Positions 43,965-54,083 of a stretch of 64,000 nt of DNA are shown in pieces. Source of the stretch: Trichobilharzia szidati. Its lineage: Eukaryota; Platyhelminthes; Trematoda; Strigeidida; Schistosomatidae. Every line of letters begins with the position of its first letter. Positions within the stretch are counted from its first letter, which is position 1. The notes under the pieces are model-generated. The model did not search any database. It had not been told where the DNA came from and saw nothing but the letters and a program-made list of their open reading frames with translations. The position numbers and the translations under genes were made by a program. The stretch lies in contig OX235273.1 of the NCBI GenBank assembly GCA_944472155.2, positions 81,400,793-81,464,792 on the forward strand, written 5' to 3'.

Positions 43965-44030
43965 CTGAAGATGTCACCTAGTAGGGTGATGAAAGCTTCG
44001 CAAATTGACTATCCAGCTCAGAGAACACAA
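43965..44030 (+). ncRNA. Hammerhead motif P2 (copy 3)
   Basis: Core CUGAAGA (43965-43971), spacer U, stem II GUCACC (43973-43978) with GGUGAU (43985-43990), GAAA (43991-43994), stem III AAGCUU and cleavage base C43999. The right end keeps CCAGCTCAGAGAACAC, the inverted end of the P2 mini-element. The left end was not found. All core residues are intact. Confidence 0.6.
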
Positions 44031-44564
44031 CCACATCAAAATTATCGTGTAATATTCTCGAGGCATTCGAGTATTACCATTGGATATTGAATGTGTGTTA
44101 ATAAAGGATCCGAAACTATGACAAAAATACTTTGCAGTAACTGTCTGTTTCTAAATTACTTTTTTATGAAACACTTTTTCATCATTCAGTTGAGTATGTA
44201 AACCAGCAATAGCAACTCTGTGAAATCACAGTTCATAACGAATGAAATCGAATGCATTTCATTATTATTCTTTTGTTTACTTCAAAATATAATTTAAGCG
44301 CAAATATCAAACTAGTACTTTTCTATCAAAGCGGACTTTTTGAGTATCATTTAGTAGCGACAGAACACAGAGGTGGTAGGCAGCAAAAGTCTTTATTTGT
44401 GGAATTAAACAGTTTTGGTAACAACAGAAACCACACAGTGAAACTTACATTTGTACTTGTTCTTCAACATTTAATCCGTCGCTTCGCTACTCAGCATTCC
44501 TGCAGAAGACGGTACACACCATATCTGATCCACTGCGTTCCAAGTGAAAAATAGGGATTAAAGT
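44031..44564. other. Unrecognised, 100-codon ORF
   Basis: The frame 44252-44554 contains VATEHRGGRQQKSLFVELNS but matches nothing I know. Coding status is undecided. Confidence 0.35.
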
Positions 44565-44765
44565 TTGAGCTTTGAATTTTCAGTAACCGTAATGTTATTC
44601 TTTTTTTCACTGGGTGGGTTCGTTAAACTCATTCCCAACCTTTCCTCTTTACTTCGCTTACCACCAGATAAACGAAGTTAAGGTGGGAATCGGCTGGGAA
44701 TCGACCCTGGACTACTTGTGTGGTTGGTAAGTATTCTACCGCTGAATCAACAAGGCACCACACAC
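44565..44765 (-). repeat. SINE-A, degenerate
   Basis: The complement keeps GGTGCCTTGTTGATTCAGCG, a B-box-like GGGTCGATTCC and GAGGAAAGGTTGGGAATGAG. Confidence 0.6.
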
Positions 44766-44984
44766 ACGCAACAAATTACTTACAAATTATTATCAGTAGT
44801 ATGCTCCATAATTTGAGTGTTTTAAAAGTTTAAAAACTGAATAAATTTAAATAATGTTCATATCAATTTATATATGTCTAAACCAATTTCACATTTAATA
44901 ATTCTGAAAAATTTGAACATTGGGTATATGATTTTCATTATTATAAAAGATTTTACATTTCCCAATGAATGAAAAAACAAAACG

Positions 44985-45030
44985 ATGTTGTTTTTACTGA
45001 CGTTTCGCTATTTAATGCTAATAGCTTTCT
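44985..45030 (-). ncRNA. Hammerhead-like remnant
   Basis: Minus strand. Stem II is GCUAUU/AAUAGC (6 pairs), followed by GAAACGUC. The 5' box reads AUAAAGA, with C3 and G5 changed, so it is not functional as written. Confidence 0.35.
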
Positions 45031-45045
45031 TTATAAAAGTATTAC

Positions 45046-45755
45046 TATTGTTTCCCTCATTTCCTAGAGGAACATAGGGAATCGGCTGCATCTTTATTTC
45101 GTTCGGTTCTCCGCCAACGTTTTCACCTGGCTCCACGTCTGCCCACATGCTCTCAGCTCCTCTTTACATGACCCCCTCCATGTCACCGTCGCACTGATGA
45201 ACAACTCGCCGCTTCCCGTTCGGGCTGTACTCTAGCGATGGCCTGATGTGTGATGCCACTCACCTGATGGCTTGTTTTCTCAGAGATTGGCCAGCCAATC
45301 CACCTCCATTTCTTCCTGCATGTTTGTTGCACAATCGGTTCCTGTCGTGTTGGTTCGCTTATTGCCAGACATCCCTCCCTATTGCTGATCTTTTCTGGCC
45401 GGCGAAGTATTGAGCGAAGACAGCTATTGATGAAGGTGTGTAGTTTGTTCGAAGTGCCCTTCATGACACGCAGTGCAAGTCTCTAATCCGTATAGTAAGT
45501 AGCACTGACTTCATATTGGAGTTGAAAATCCGAATCTTATTTTTCATGCTGAGTGTTGTTGACCTCCACACAAACTTGAGAGAAATGAAAGCTTGCCTTG
45601 CTTTCCCAATCCTCCCTTTGATATCTTCTTCAGTTCTGTCCGCCTGTAGTTGAAACGGTGCTTCCCAGTTAGGTAGGTAGGTAAAGGAGGTTACTTCTTT
45701 CAGATTTCTACCATTTATGCTGACTGTTGTCTGTTGTTGTTGATGTTGCTGTTGG
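45046..45755 (-). mobile_element. RTE-like LINE, 3' 0.7 kb
   Basis: The complement runs from a CAACAACAGAC-rich linker and INGRNLKEVTSFTYL-like sequence, through GKARQAFI-like and KWRWIGWPISEKTSHQVSG, to the 3' end GGAAATGAGGGAAACAATAG. The frame 45464-45183 is the longest surviving piece. Confidence 0.8.
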
Positions 45756-46150
45756 CCAGTATTATTAAACCAGAATTTACAAAATCTCAGCTTATATATA
45801 ACAACTTAATCATCGTTCATCAGGATGGGGTAATTTTCACATTCTCAAGACATATAGTACACTGCAAAGCAGCCTTGTCCATGAAAAAGAAACAATCCCA
45901 AAATTCTCCCAATCTAATTGTGTCTACAAAATTAAATGCTTGGGGTGTGATGCGATATACATCGGGCAAACTTCGCCAGCCCGAAAGCAACATCACAAGA
46001 AATGAACACCGTAGAGCATCTGTTCGACCACCAAGAAATCCAGTTAGCGAACTAGAAAAGCTTGAAAAATCATTAGCCATAGGCCATCTACACACTACGC
46101 TATAGAATCAGGTCACAGAATTGATTTTGATAATATTGAAATAATCTAGA
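45756..46150 (+). pseudogene. Penelope-like GIY-YIG endonuclease, second lineage
   Basis: Around 45890-45995 one frame reads SNCVYKIKCLGCDAIYIGQT, a clean GIY-YIG start with CVY, C..C and YIGQT. After a frame change, EKLEKSLAIGHL corresponds to the SAIA.H block, then GHRIDFDNIEI, which matches GHKIAFDNVEIL at 50.5 kb. It is broken by frameshifts and lacks the reverse transcriptase. Confidence 0.8.
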
Positions 46151-46609
46151 ATTATTTTTTTCAACTCACTTGATTTATTTCATCAAAAAATAAGTCTCAA
46201 TTTCTGTTTAATCCACCATTTTTATTGCTATTGTTACTAATAAACAGAAAACATTACAGATTCATTATTGATTATAAAATAATAATACGAAGAATAAAGA
46301 AATATGTAATCAGGTAAGCTAATGTATACACTCCCTTGACCTTGAACTTGAAATAGTTCAATTGTGAACAGTAATAATCTGTCCGTTATACATTCGAATT
46401 AAATTTCCTGTTAACATTATTTTTATATTGAATTAGAATAAATATATAAAGTTTGGTTAGTTTTGTTGTTTTTTGTTATGACAATATCCTACTTAACACA
46501 TCAGTGAGTGAAACTATTGAACCGATTTAACCTTATAGTGAAAAAAAAATATGGGCAAACAAAAAATCTATTTTTCTTTCATATAGAGAAGTAAATTAAC
46601 GTAGAGTAA
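46151..46609. other. AT-rich, nothing recognised
   Basis: No supported feature. Confidence 0.5.
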
Positions 46610-46712
46610 AATAATTCCATATTAGATAAGTTTATATGATATAACACACAATGGAACAGTTGTTAATAATTGTCTGAGGTTTTGAGTAGTAATGGTTACT
46701 CATATTCATATC
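46610..46712 (-). repeat. PLE-type tail, P3 family, with hammerhead-like remnant
   Basis: The complement has the box AUGAAUA (A3, U8), then U and stem II GAGUA/UACUC. AAAA replaces GAAA. Same family as 38.14 and 40.43 kb. Confidence 0.5.
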
Positions 46713-46721
46713 AGTGTACTT

Positions 46722-46980
46722 TGTGCGTCGGTGGCACAGTGGGAGAATGCTCGCCAACCACACCTCATGTGGTCCGGGGTTCGATACCCCGGGTTTGAAC
46801 CACAGCCGACGCACTCCTTTACCTCACTAAGCCAGTAATAATAAGACTGGTCATGAGGATAGGATGGAAATGAGGATAGCCACCGTAGCCCATAAAAATA
46901 AAAACACCACTGCTACCGAAACCTGAAGCCTCTTGCTTGAAGCCCTGTGTTCCACTGGGAAAGTAAAGCAATGAAAACAA
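46722..46980 (+). repeat. SINE-A
   Basis: Head GTGCGTCGGTGGCACAGTGG with B box GGTTCGATACC. An imperfect flanking repeat ATCAGTGTA occurs at 46709-46717 and 46984-46992. Confidence 0.85.
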
Positions 46981-47179
46981 ATAGATCAGTGTATTCACAC
47001 GACTTCATTACTTGTGCTAAATATATACTTTCACTCCCACTCCCTTATATCATATTATTGTAATGTTTCATATATGTGCTATAGGCATCAAGCGTATGCC
47101 ATGAGTGGTATCAGATAACCTTGTCTAATCCAAAATTTTATTCGACCACAGTAAATATTATTGTTATATTATTATATTA

Positions 47180-47570
47180 CATCATTGTTCCCCTGGGTTC
47201 CGAGTGGTACATAACACTTCAACAACACACTATCTCCAATTTTCTGCTGTCCTCTTCAGCTGGCTAGCCATGCGATTGCCCATAATCTCTCATCTCCTCC
47301 TCCTCACCACGCGTTCTCCTATATGTCATCCTCACACCGACAACTCACTGGTCTCTTCCAGTTGAGATTGCACTCGAGAATTGGTCTGCATTGCAAGCCA
47401 CATCATTCCACAGCATCCTCACTGGCGTATGCAAAATACATCCATATTTCCTCTCACACATCTGTTGAACAATCCGCTCTCGCTCAGTCGGTTTATTCCC
47501 AGCCACACAGACTTTACTGTTGCTAATTCTTTCCCACTGGCCGTCTGATAGAATATTATGACAATGTCTC
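47180..47570 (-). mobile_element. RTE-like LINE, 3' end
   Basis: 3' end at about 47180 (complement GGAACCCAGGGGAACAATGA). The 5' side lies inside the left arm of the large palindrome, and its mirror copy is at 52163-52377. Confidence 0.7.
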
Positions 47571-48203
47571 AGGAAACAAGGGATGCATAGTGTGCTTGTT
47601 AGTAGTATTCAAGTTAGATAAACGAATTGAAAATAATAAAACATATGGTGACTAGAAATCCATCACACCGTGAATTCATTATGTATGACCTTATTCTGTT
47701 TTTAGATATATGTTAACTAATGAAATTCAATAACCCGGAAATGAAAAAAAATAAAATATTAGTAGAATTCTCAACTGAACAGTTAGTTGTCAACCAGACA
47801 TTGGATACATCAACATTTCAAAGGCAAAAGCTACATACATAGACTGATGAGGAAGATTTATAAAATCGATCTAAATTTCAATAAAAAAGCAAAAAAGACT
47901 GAATTCACAGCAGAAAATGACAACATTTCATTTCATATGTTCTCAATACTCTGCAAACTACCTGAAATTGCAGTGATTATATAGAAGAGTGGAAATGGCA
48001 TACCTTAAAGTTGGAATATGATAGGAGAGAAAATGTTGTAAGTTTAGGCATCTTATTATATAAACGTAGAAATTTTCAGTTCATCATCATTCTATGAGCA
48101 TTGTAAAGTAAAAGCGAGGGGTTAGGGAAGAAAAAAGACAAAACAGAATGAACATTAAACACTGTTAGCTCGCAAGGTTACACAATCACACAAGAAAATT
48201 TTA

Positions 48204-48610
48204 GTTCAAGTATTGGTTTGTGGGGATTTGATTGGTTACAGGATTTTATCATAAGCTGACATCAGTTAGAGACCCATTGGAAAACCTGGGAGTACTGGAC
48301 GACCGTTTCGTCCTAGTTTGGGACTCTTCATCAATGCGCACCCACCACCATGGTTCGAACCCAAGACCTTCTGGTTACAAGGCGAGCTAGCTCGTAGACC
48401 ATTTAGCCACTGGGACCCAATCCAATGGCCAGTCCATGAATTCCAACTTCTGCGAATTGACGATATAGCGTGACCGCTAACCAATGTCTTCGGCGAGTAT
48501 TTGTCCTCACACCCAAACTGCTGCACCCTACTGGTCATAACTTCCCACTAGAACCCCAGGTAACTACCTACCTGAACAGTGCCAGTCACCAGTGAGCATC
48601 TCATTGATAT
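48204..48610 (-). repeat. SINE-C, subtype C1
   Basis: Full minus-strand copy. Hammerhead segment GAAGAGTCCCAAACTAGGAC and GAAACGGTCGTC on the complement. Core C3 is A and stem I is mismatched. Confidence 0.85.
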
Positions 48611-48795
48611 TCAAGTATTGGTTTGAAGGGATTTGGTTGACTGGTTACAGGATTTCGTCATGAGCTGACATTAGTTAGAGAACCATTGGAAAACCTTCAG
48701 GGAGTACTGGACAGCTGTCTCGTCAGCCTAGTTTGGGACTCTTCATCAGTACGCACCCACCTGGGTTCGAACCCAGGGCCTTCTTGTTAGTTCCT
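48611..48795 (-). repeat. SINE-C, subtype C1, 5'-truncated
   Basis: Second copy in the same orientation, abutting the first. The complement has GTACTG then AUGAAGA (C3 is A), stem II present, GAGAC in place of GAAAC, and CAGTAC for stem I. Confidence 0.8.
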
Positions 48796-49469
48796 AAGGC
48801 TGAAATCAGCTCAGTGAGTTCAAATCACAAATAGAGACGAATACGCAATCAGCATAATCGAAAACAGGGAAGTGAGAGATCGATCACACTGTCGTTCTGT
48901 ATTCATGAGTTCAGTTGAAAATGTTTGGTCGTAATCAACTCAGAATATTTCATGTATATATCCCTTTTACTGATTTCTACTCACTGAGTTGATTCCAACC
49001 TTATGGATTATAATTTTCTAGAGTTGTTATGTAACCTTATAAGCTAACAGTGATTATTATTTTTTCTGTTTTCTCTCCCCTCTTCCCTCTATCATTTTTT
49101 ACCTTGTAATGTACATAGAATGATGATGAATTGAATTAAAAAATTTTGAATGCCTAAACTTACAACACTTTCTCTCCTATCATATTCCAACGTGAAGGTA
49201 TGTTATTTCCACTCTTCTATATAATCAGTGTAATTTCAGGTAGTTTGCAGAGTATTGAGAACATATAAAATTAAATGTTGTCATTTTCTGCTGTGAATTC
49301 AGTTTTTTTTTGCTTTATCGAAATTTAGATCGATTTTATAAATCTTACTCATCAGTCTATGTATGTAGCTTTTTCCTTTGAAATGCTTATATATCCAATG
49401 TCTGGTTGACAACTAACTGTTCAGTAGCTTTAAATCTCGTTACGGTGGGAGCTACAATCATTATAACAG

Positions 49470-50635
49470 ATAATGATGATATGAAGAACGAGATATCCCA
49501 TATAAAACAAATTTTGATTAGAAATGATTATCTGAAAATGCTACTAAATAATAATATCACTAGAAAGGAGCAGAAGCGAAAATTGAAAAAAACTTGACTA
49601 TCGACGATAGCCATTCCATTTCGAAAGGATGCGGATGAACAACTTCAATGACTACTTGCTTCATATAATATTAAAGTATATTTAAAGCATCTAATTCTCT
49701 GAGAAAGCTTTGGTGAATGTCAAAGATGTGGCTCCCAAAATACCACAAAGTAATTTTGTCTATAGGATAGTGTTCAGAATGTGAAGCTTGCTATATAAGG
49801 GAGAGCAGTAGACAGGTGAAAGTCAGAGTGAATGAACGTAGATTGTGCACGAAATGTCCACCTAGAAATAAAGTAGTTATTTGTCATTACTTTAAACCTG
49901 TCTTGGTAATCCAATATAGAACCAAGGATCAATTTTTTCCTTCACGTTCCCCAGTGGAACATAGGGCTTTAAGCCAGTGGCTCCAAGTTTCTGTAGCAGT
50001 GTTTATTTTACAGGATCGGGTTGCCAGCCTCATGCCCAACCTTTTCCTCTTCACCAGCATTATTTCTGGCTTAGCGAGGTAAAGGAGTTCGTCAGCCGGG
50101 GATCGAACCCAGGACTATGTGCATGGTCGTCGAGCGTCCTAACCGCTATGCCACCGACGCAAGGATCAATTTACTTCATAATATTTTCAACCCCTTCTTT
50201 GTTTTGTTTTTTCTTTTTTACCCACACCTTTACGTCATCTCCCTACCGATTACCTGTGACCTTAATCTGTACACAATCTGACCTGTATTGTAATGATTTA
50301 TATCTTCTTGCCTTCTATAAAACTGTGTATGACAAATGCATGTGTCATCCAAATGTCCGAAATGTATTGCGCAAATACATTACACGTTTCAGATAAACTA
50401 CGTCTTCTTGTTTTGTAGTCGAAATGAAATAGAATTAAAAATTCTAGAAAAAAGATCAGCTATAGCAATGCATGTTCGAGACATTGGACATAAGATTGCT
50501 TTCGACAATGTCGAAATTCTAGGAAGAGGCTTTCATTCACATAAAGAAAGGTTGACCTCTGAAGCCTTGCACATTTTAACTATGTCGAATGCAGTAAATA
50601 GGAGACAAGGGATAGACTTATTAAATAAAGTATAA
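49470..50635 (+). pseudogene. Penelope-like endonuclease, SINE-interrupted
   Basis: Pieces in order: EISHIKQILIRNDYLKMLLN, the pre-endonuclease linker; a GIY-YIG-like stretch near 49770-49850 with VKVRVNERRLCTKC; a SINE-A at 49936-50160; then 50396-50635 with LEKRSAIAMHVRDIGHKIAF and DNVEILGRG through VNRRQGIDLLNKV, the C-terminal end. GHKIAFDNVEIL matches the fragment at 46.1 kb, so both belong to one PLE lineage. Stops and frameshifts make it non-functional. Confidence 0.75.
49936..50160 (-). repeat. SINE-A nested in PLE, with target duplication
   Basis: Complete minus-strand copy flanked by AAGGATCAATTT at 49924-49935 and 50161-50172. It splits the PLE coding remnant, so it is younger than the PLE. 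An open frame across it (49977-50396) is a translation of the repeat. Confidence 0.95.
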
Positions 50636-51029
50636 TTATATTTCAATGGTTTACACACAATGATAAGTTTTTTGTTATTGGTAATATTGGTAATAGAGTT
50701 ATCACCTATATGGCAAACTCTAATGAAGCAAGACAGATGAAAAAACAAGAAAAAACTCTATAGACCTCCATTACCTTTATAAAAATATTATCGTGTTTAT
50801 CGCATGTGAATTGGCGTTCTTTCCATATGACAAATAACATCCACTCACACACACTCATGCAGACAAATATACACAATGACAATATGGCATTAGTTATTAA
50901 AAATATGTGGTGACTGCTTACATATTTCTATTGGTACGAATGTCTACCGACAAGTGACCTTCAAAGGAACTGACTTCAGTTTATGTAATTTTTGACAAAA
51001 TATTCTGATGGTCAATAAAATCCGAATAA

Positions 51030-51075
51030 TTCTGCTGAAGAAGCTGTGGCAGCTTACACAGTGAAACGTTCAGAA
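51030..51075 (+). ncRNA. Hammerhead motif P4, every core residue intact
   Basis: Stem I is UUCUG (51030-51034) with CAGAA (51071-51075). The core is CUGAAGA (51035-51041), followed by one A. Stem II is GCUGUG/CACAGU (six pairs, one G-U) with an 8-base loop, then GAAA (51063-51066). Stem III is the minimal ACGU and the cleavage nucleotide is U51070. It lies near the 3' end of the PLE, where hammerheads are known in this superfamily. Confidence 0.75.
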
Positions 51076-51552
51076 AAATCTTATTTTGTTGTTTTTTCTT
51101 AAACATGCTGGGATTTTTTAAAATAATTTATAAAGATTCAGTCTGACTTGGAACTCAAATTATTCCGGGAAATTTATTACATCAGCGGTCCGGAAACTTA
51201 TAACTAACTGTTCAGTTGATAATTCTACTAATATTCCATTCTTTTCTCATTTCCGGGTTACTGAAATTCATTAGTTAGCATGTATCTAAAAACAGAATAA
51301 GGTCATACATAATGATTTCACGGTATTGTGGATTTCTAGTCCCCATATGTTTTATTATTTTAAATTCATTCATCTAACTTGAATACTGCTAACAAGCACA
51401 CTATGCATCCCTTGTTTCCTGATTATTATTATTATTGTTCCCTTGGGTTCCTAAAAGAACATAGAGCTTCAACTACACGTCCCCACTTGCTTCTGTCTTC
51501 TGCTCTACTTTTCACCTGCATCCATGTTAATCCATACTGTTTCAACTCCTCT

Positions 51553-52081
51553 TCACACGATCTCCTCCATGTCACCCTTGCACGTCCCACTCGAGGGCTG
51601 ACGCACGATGTCACCCAGTGGCCTCCTAAGCGAGTGTTCAATCCATCTCCACTTTCTCCTGCACATTTGTTGGGCGATTGGTTCTTGTTCTCTTTGTTCC
51701 CATAGTTTCTTGTTGGTTCTTGTTCTTTCCGGCCATCTGATCTTCAGTATAGAGAGAGCGAAGACAGTTGTTGATAAAGGTCTGCAACAGGCTAATGTAA
51801 ATATTCTTTGTGACCCGCCACCAAGTTTCTGATCCATCCGTATAGAAGAACTGATTGACTTGACGTTTGTATTGAAAATCCGAATCATTTTGTTGTTGAT
51901 GCTGAGTGACGAAGATTTCCAGATTGGTTTCAGGTTGATGAATGTGTTTCTCGCCTTCCCGATTCTCGCTCGATTTGACATTCTCGTCCGTTCCTGTCTC
52001 CTGTAGTTGAGACAATGCTCCCTGGATAAGTGAACATTGCCTTCTTTCGATGAAAGCAAAAATAAGGATGGGGACGTGCAA
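51553..52081 (-). pseudogene. RTE-like protein, C-terminal region
   Basis: Overlapping frames give GKARNTFINLKPIWKSS, QFFYTDGSETWWRVTKN, INNCLRSLYTEDQMAGKN and VQEKVEMDW or CRRKWRWIEHSL. This is the region after the reverse transcriptase, with its W.WIGH.LR and RVTWRRSCEEELK blocks. Several frameshifts break it. Parallel to 58.0-58.5 kb. Confidence 0.8.
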
Positions 52082-52154
52082 TGTTCGTTCAATGTACGAA
52101 GCTGGAAAGGCTGCTCAGGTAGCCGCAGAAATGAGAAGATATAAAATAGAAGTG
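52068..52154 (+). pseudogene. RTE-like APE endonuclease, N-terminal fragment
   Basis: KIRMGTCNVRSMYEAGKAAQ and VAAEMRRYKIEVL are the opening of the apurinic-type endonuclease of RTE elements (GTxNVRTMxExGK pattern). It lies in the opposite orientation to the rest of the insertion and is cut off after about 29 codons. Confidence 0.8.
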
Positions 52155-52377
52155 TTGTTTCCTGATACATTGTCATAATATTCTATCAGATGGCCAGTGG
52201 GAAAGAATTAGCAACAAGAAAGTCTGTGTGACTGGGAGTAAACTGACAGATCGAGAGCGGATTGCTCAACAGATGTGTGGGAGAAAATGAAGATGGATTG
52301 TGCATACGCCAGTGAGGAGGCTGTGGAATGATGTGGCTTGCAATCCAGATCGTTGCTCGAGTAAAATCCCAAATTTG

Positions 52378-53100
52378 GTCTTTCCTAAATTACCGTAAAA
52401 TTTAATTCACTTTGCCATACACAAGAAGACACTCTGACCAATGATGAGAAGTAAAAGGCGAACAATAAGTAAAATTCATGGCGTCACAATTAACTTTACG
52501 TTGGGAAGAAAGACCATCATGTCGCCAAATTTTCAAAAGTCAGGATGTTTAAAACTCTGAACAACCCTGACTAAATTTTTGGTTATTTCAGAATTAGGGA
52601 AGAAATTAAATACATTCTTAATGCAAATTAGTTTTTTTTTGTTTTTTACTCATAGAAGTAGGGCAAGAAAAAGCTTTACAATTTATAAATGACCTAGACA
52701 GCTTCTTTATTCGCCTATGCTTCCGTCTAATTCATTCAATCAAACTGTTTATTTGCCTATTAGATTGTGTGAGTAAACCTCTAGCCAAAAAGGGGATGTT
52801 TATACCTTAACGAAGGCTTAATACAACCATCCTTTCCCGCTTATTTTTTAAAAACATAAAACTGAAAGGAAGCTATGGATAGTAAATTGGTTTATTTAAA
52901 TTTTATTTGTTTTTGAAGAGAGGGAAAACAAAAAGAGAAAAATTAGAAAGAATACACATCCGTGCTGGAAAAAAATATGCAGATTCATTGATTTCTACTC
53001 ACAAATCACAACGGAAAGGTATTCTTGTCTATAAAAATGTTTTGAAAACAACAACAACAATTCTCTACAACAGAGAACTCTTCTGGGAAGACTAAAAGCT
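52378..53100. other. AT-rich, unrecognised
   Basis: A basic 62-codon frame at 52907-53095 has no known motif. RTE sequence begins soon after. Confidence 0.4.
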
Positions 53101-54083
53101 GCTGTAATGTAAAATCTCTCCGCAAAACAAGAGGGATTGAGGAAAATCAAATCATTATGGGATGATCGAATTGCAACTCTACACATCATCATTGAACACA
53201 GAAGAGAAAGGTAGTCAAATCTCTACCTCAACTTCACCAACTTTGAAAGGGTCTTCGATAGCGTTGACTGTAAAATGATTTGGAAACTACTTCAACACTG
53301 TGGAGTGGAGTGTTCAAAGCTTTATCGACGTCATCCCCAATAGCTGTATGATAGTGCCACATGTTGAGTGATCCACAATAGAAAACTCAGAGAAGCTTTT
53401 AAAGGGGAGACTGGTGTAAGACCAAGCTGCCTACTGTCCTCGATGATATTTTTGATTGTGGTGGACTGGATAATACTGCAGGCTATGAGCAGATAGAAGA
53501 CAGGAATACTTTGGACTAAAACCACAACTCTGTAAGATGATTTAGTCTAACCTCACATAACCAACCAACCAACAACAACAACAAGCACTAAGTAAACATG
53601 TAACGGACAAGATTCGGATTTCCAATACATATATCAAATTAGTACTTCTCTACGATTCAGAGACTTCGTGCGCACATCACTGGAAACATTTCCTAATGAC
53701 TGAAGACTTTCATCAATTATTGAATTGCCTCGATTCTGAAGACCAGATGGTCAGAAAGAATTATCAGTAAGGAAATATTCCACGCAAACAACCAACCGAC
53801 AACCTATTTCCGAAAAGAATATGCCAAAGTAAATGGAGGTGGATTGAACACACTCTGAGGAGAACATTAAATGACATCATGTGCTAGGCCAGACCTTCAG
53901 TTTGACTCGAATGAGAAACGCCAATTTCGGCGTTCAAAGGTGATATAGAGAAGATCGTGTCAGGAGGAGATAAGAGCTCATGGACAATCGCCTAGGCAGT
54001 TAAAGGGAACTGCAGTGAACAGGGTAAAATGTTTATACACTGCTGAAGCCTTATGTTGAACTCGGAACCCAAGGGAATAAAGA
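53101..54083 (+). mobile_element. RTE-like LINE, degenerate
   Basis: Reverse-transcriptase pieces LNFTNFERVFDSVDCKMIWK (block A), VIHNRKLREAFKGETGVRP and MIFLIVVDWI. The FADD block is lost. The 3' end follows (KWRWIEHTLRR-like, GGAACCCAAGGGAATAAAG). It is considerably more worn than the copy at 57.24 kb. Confidence 0.8.

Larger units (their letters stand above)
49426..51201 (+). mobile_element. Penelope-like element with 15-bp target duplication
   Basis: Flanked by AACTAACTGTTCAGT at 49411-49425 and 51202-51216. The unoccupied site is visible in the mirror arm near 47770-47790. It encodes a worn PLE endonuclease, interrupted by a SINE-A, and ends in a complete hammerhead motif. Confidence 0.9.
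51424..52154 (-). mobile_element. RTE-like LINE, twin-primed insertion
   Basis: The 12-bp duplication TTGTTTCCTGAT is at 51412-51423 and 52155-52166. From 51424 to about 52040 it is the 3' end in minus orientation. From about 52062 to 52154 it is the start of the endonuclease in plus orientation. The mirror arm near 47570 shows the empty site. Confidence 0.85.
47352..52377. repeat. Large decayed palindrome with nested insertions
   Basis: Left arm 47352-48203 plus 48796-48822. Right arm 48980-49425, 51202-51423 and 52155-52377. Corresponding stretches are reverse complements with moderate divergence. The left arm is interrupted by two SINE-C copies (48204-48795). The right arm is interrupted by a PLE (49426-51201) and an RTE copy (51424-52154). 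Each arm provides the empty site for the insertions in the other. Confidence 0.85.

Noticed and set aside
49977..50396. 139-codon ORF
   Set aside because: It reads through a SINE-A and adjoining AT-rich DNA; no protein motif.
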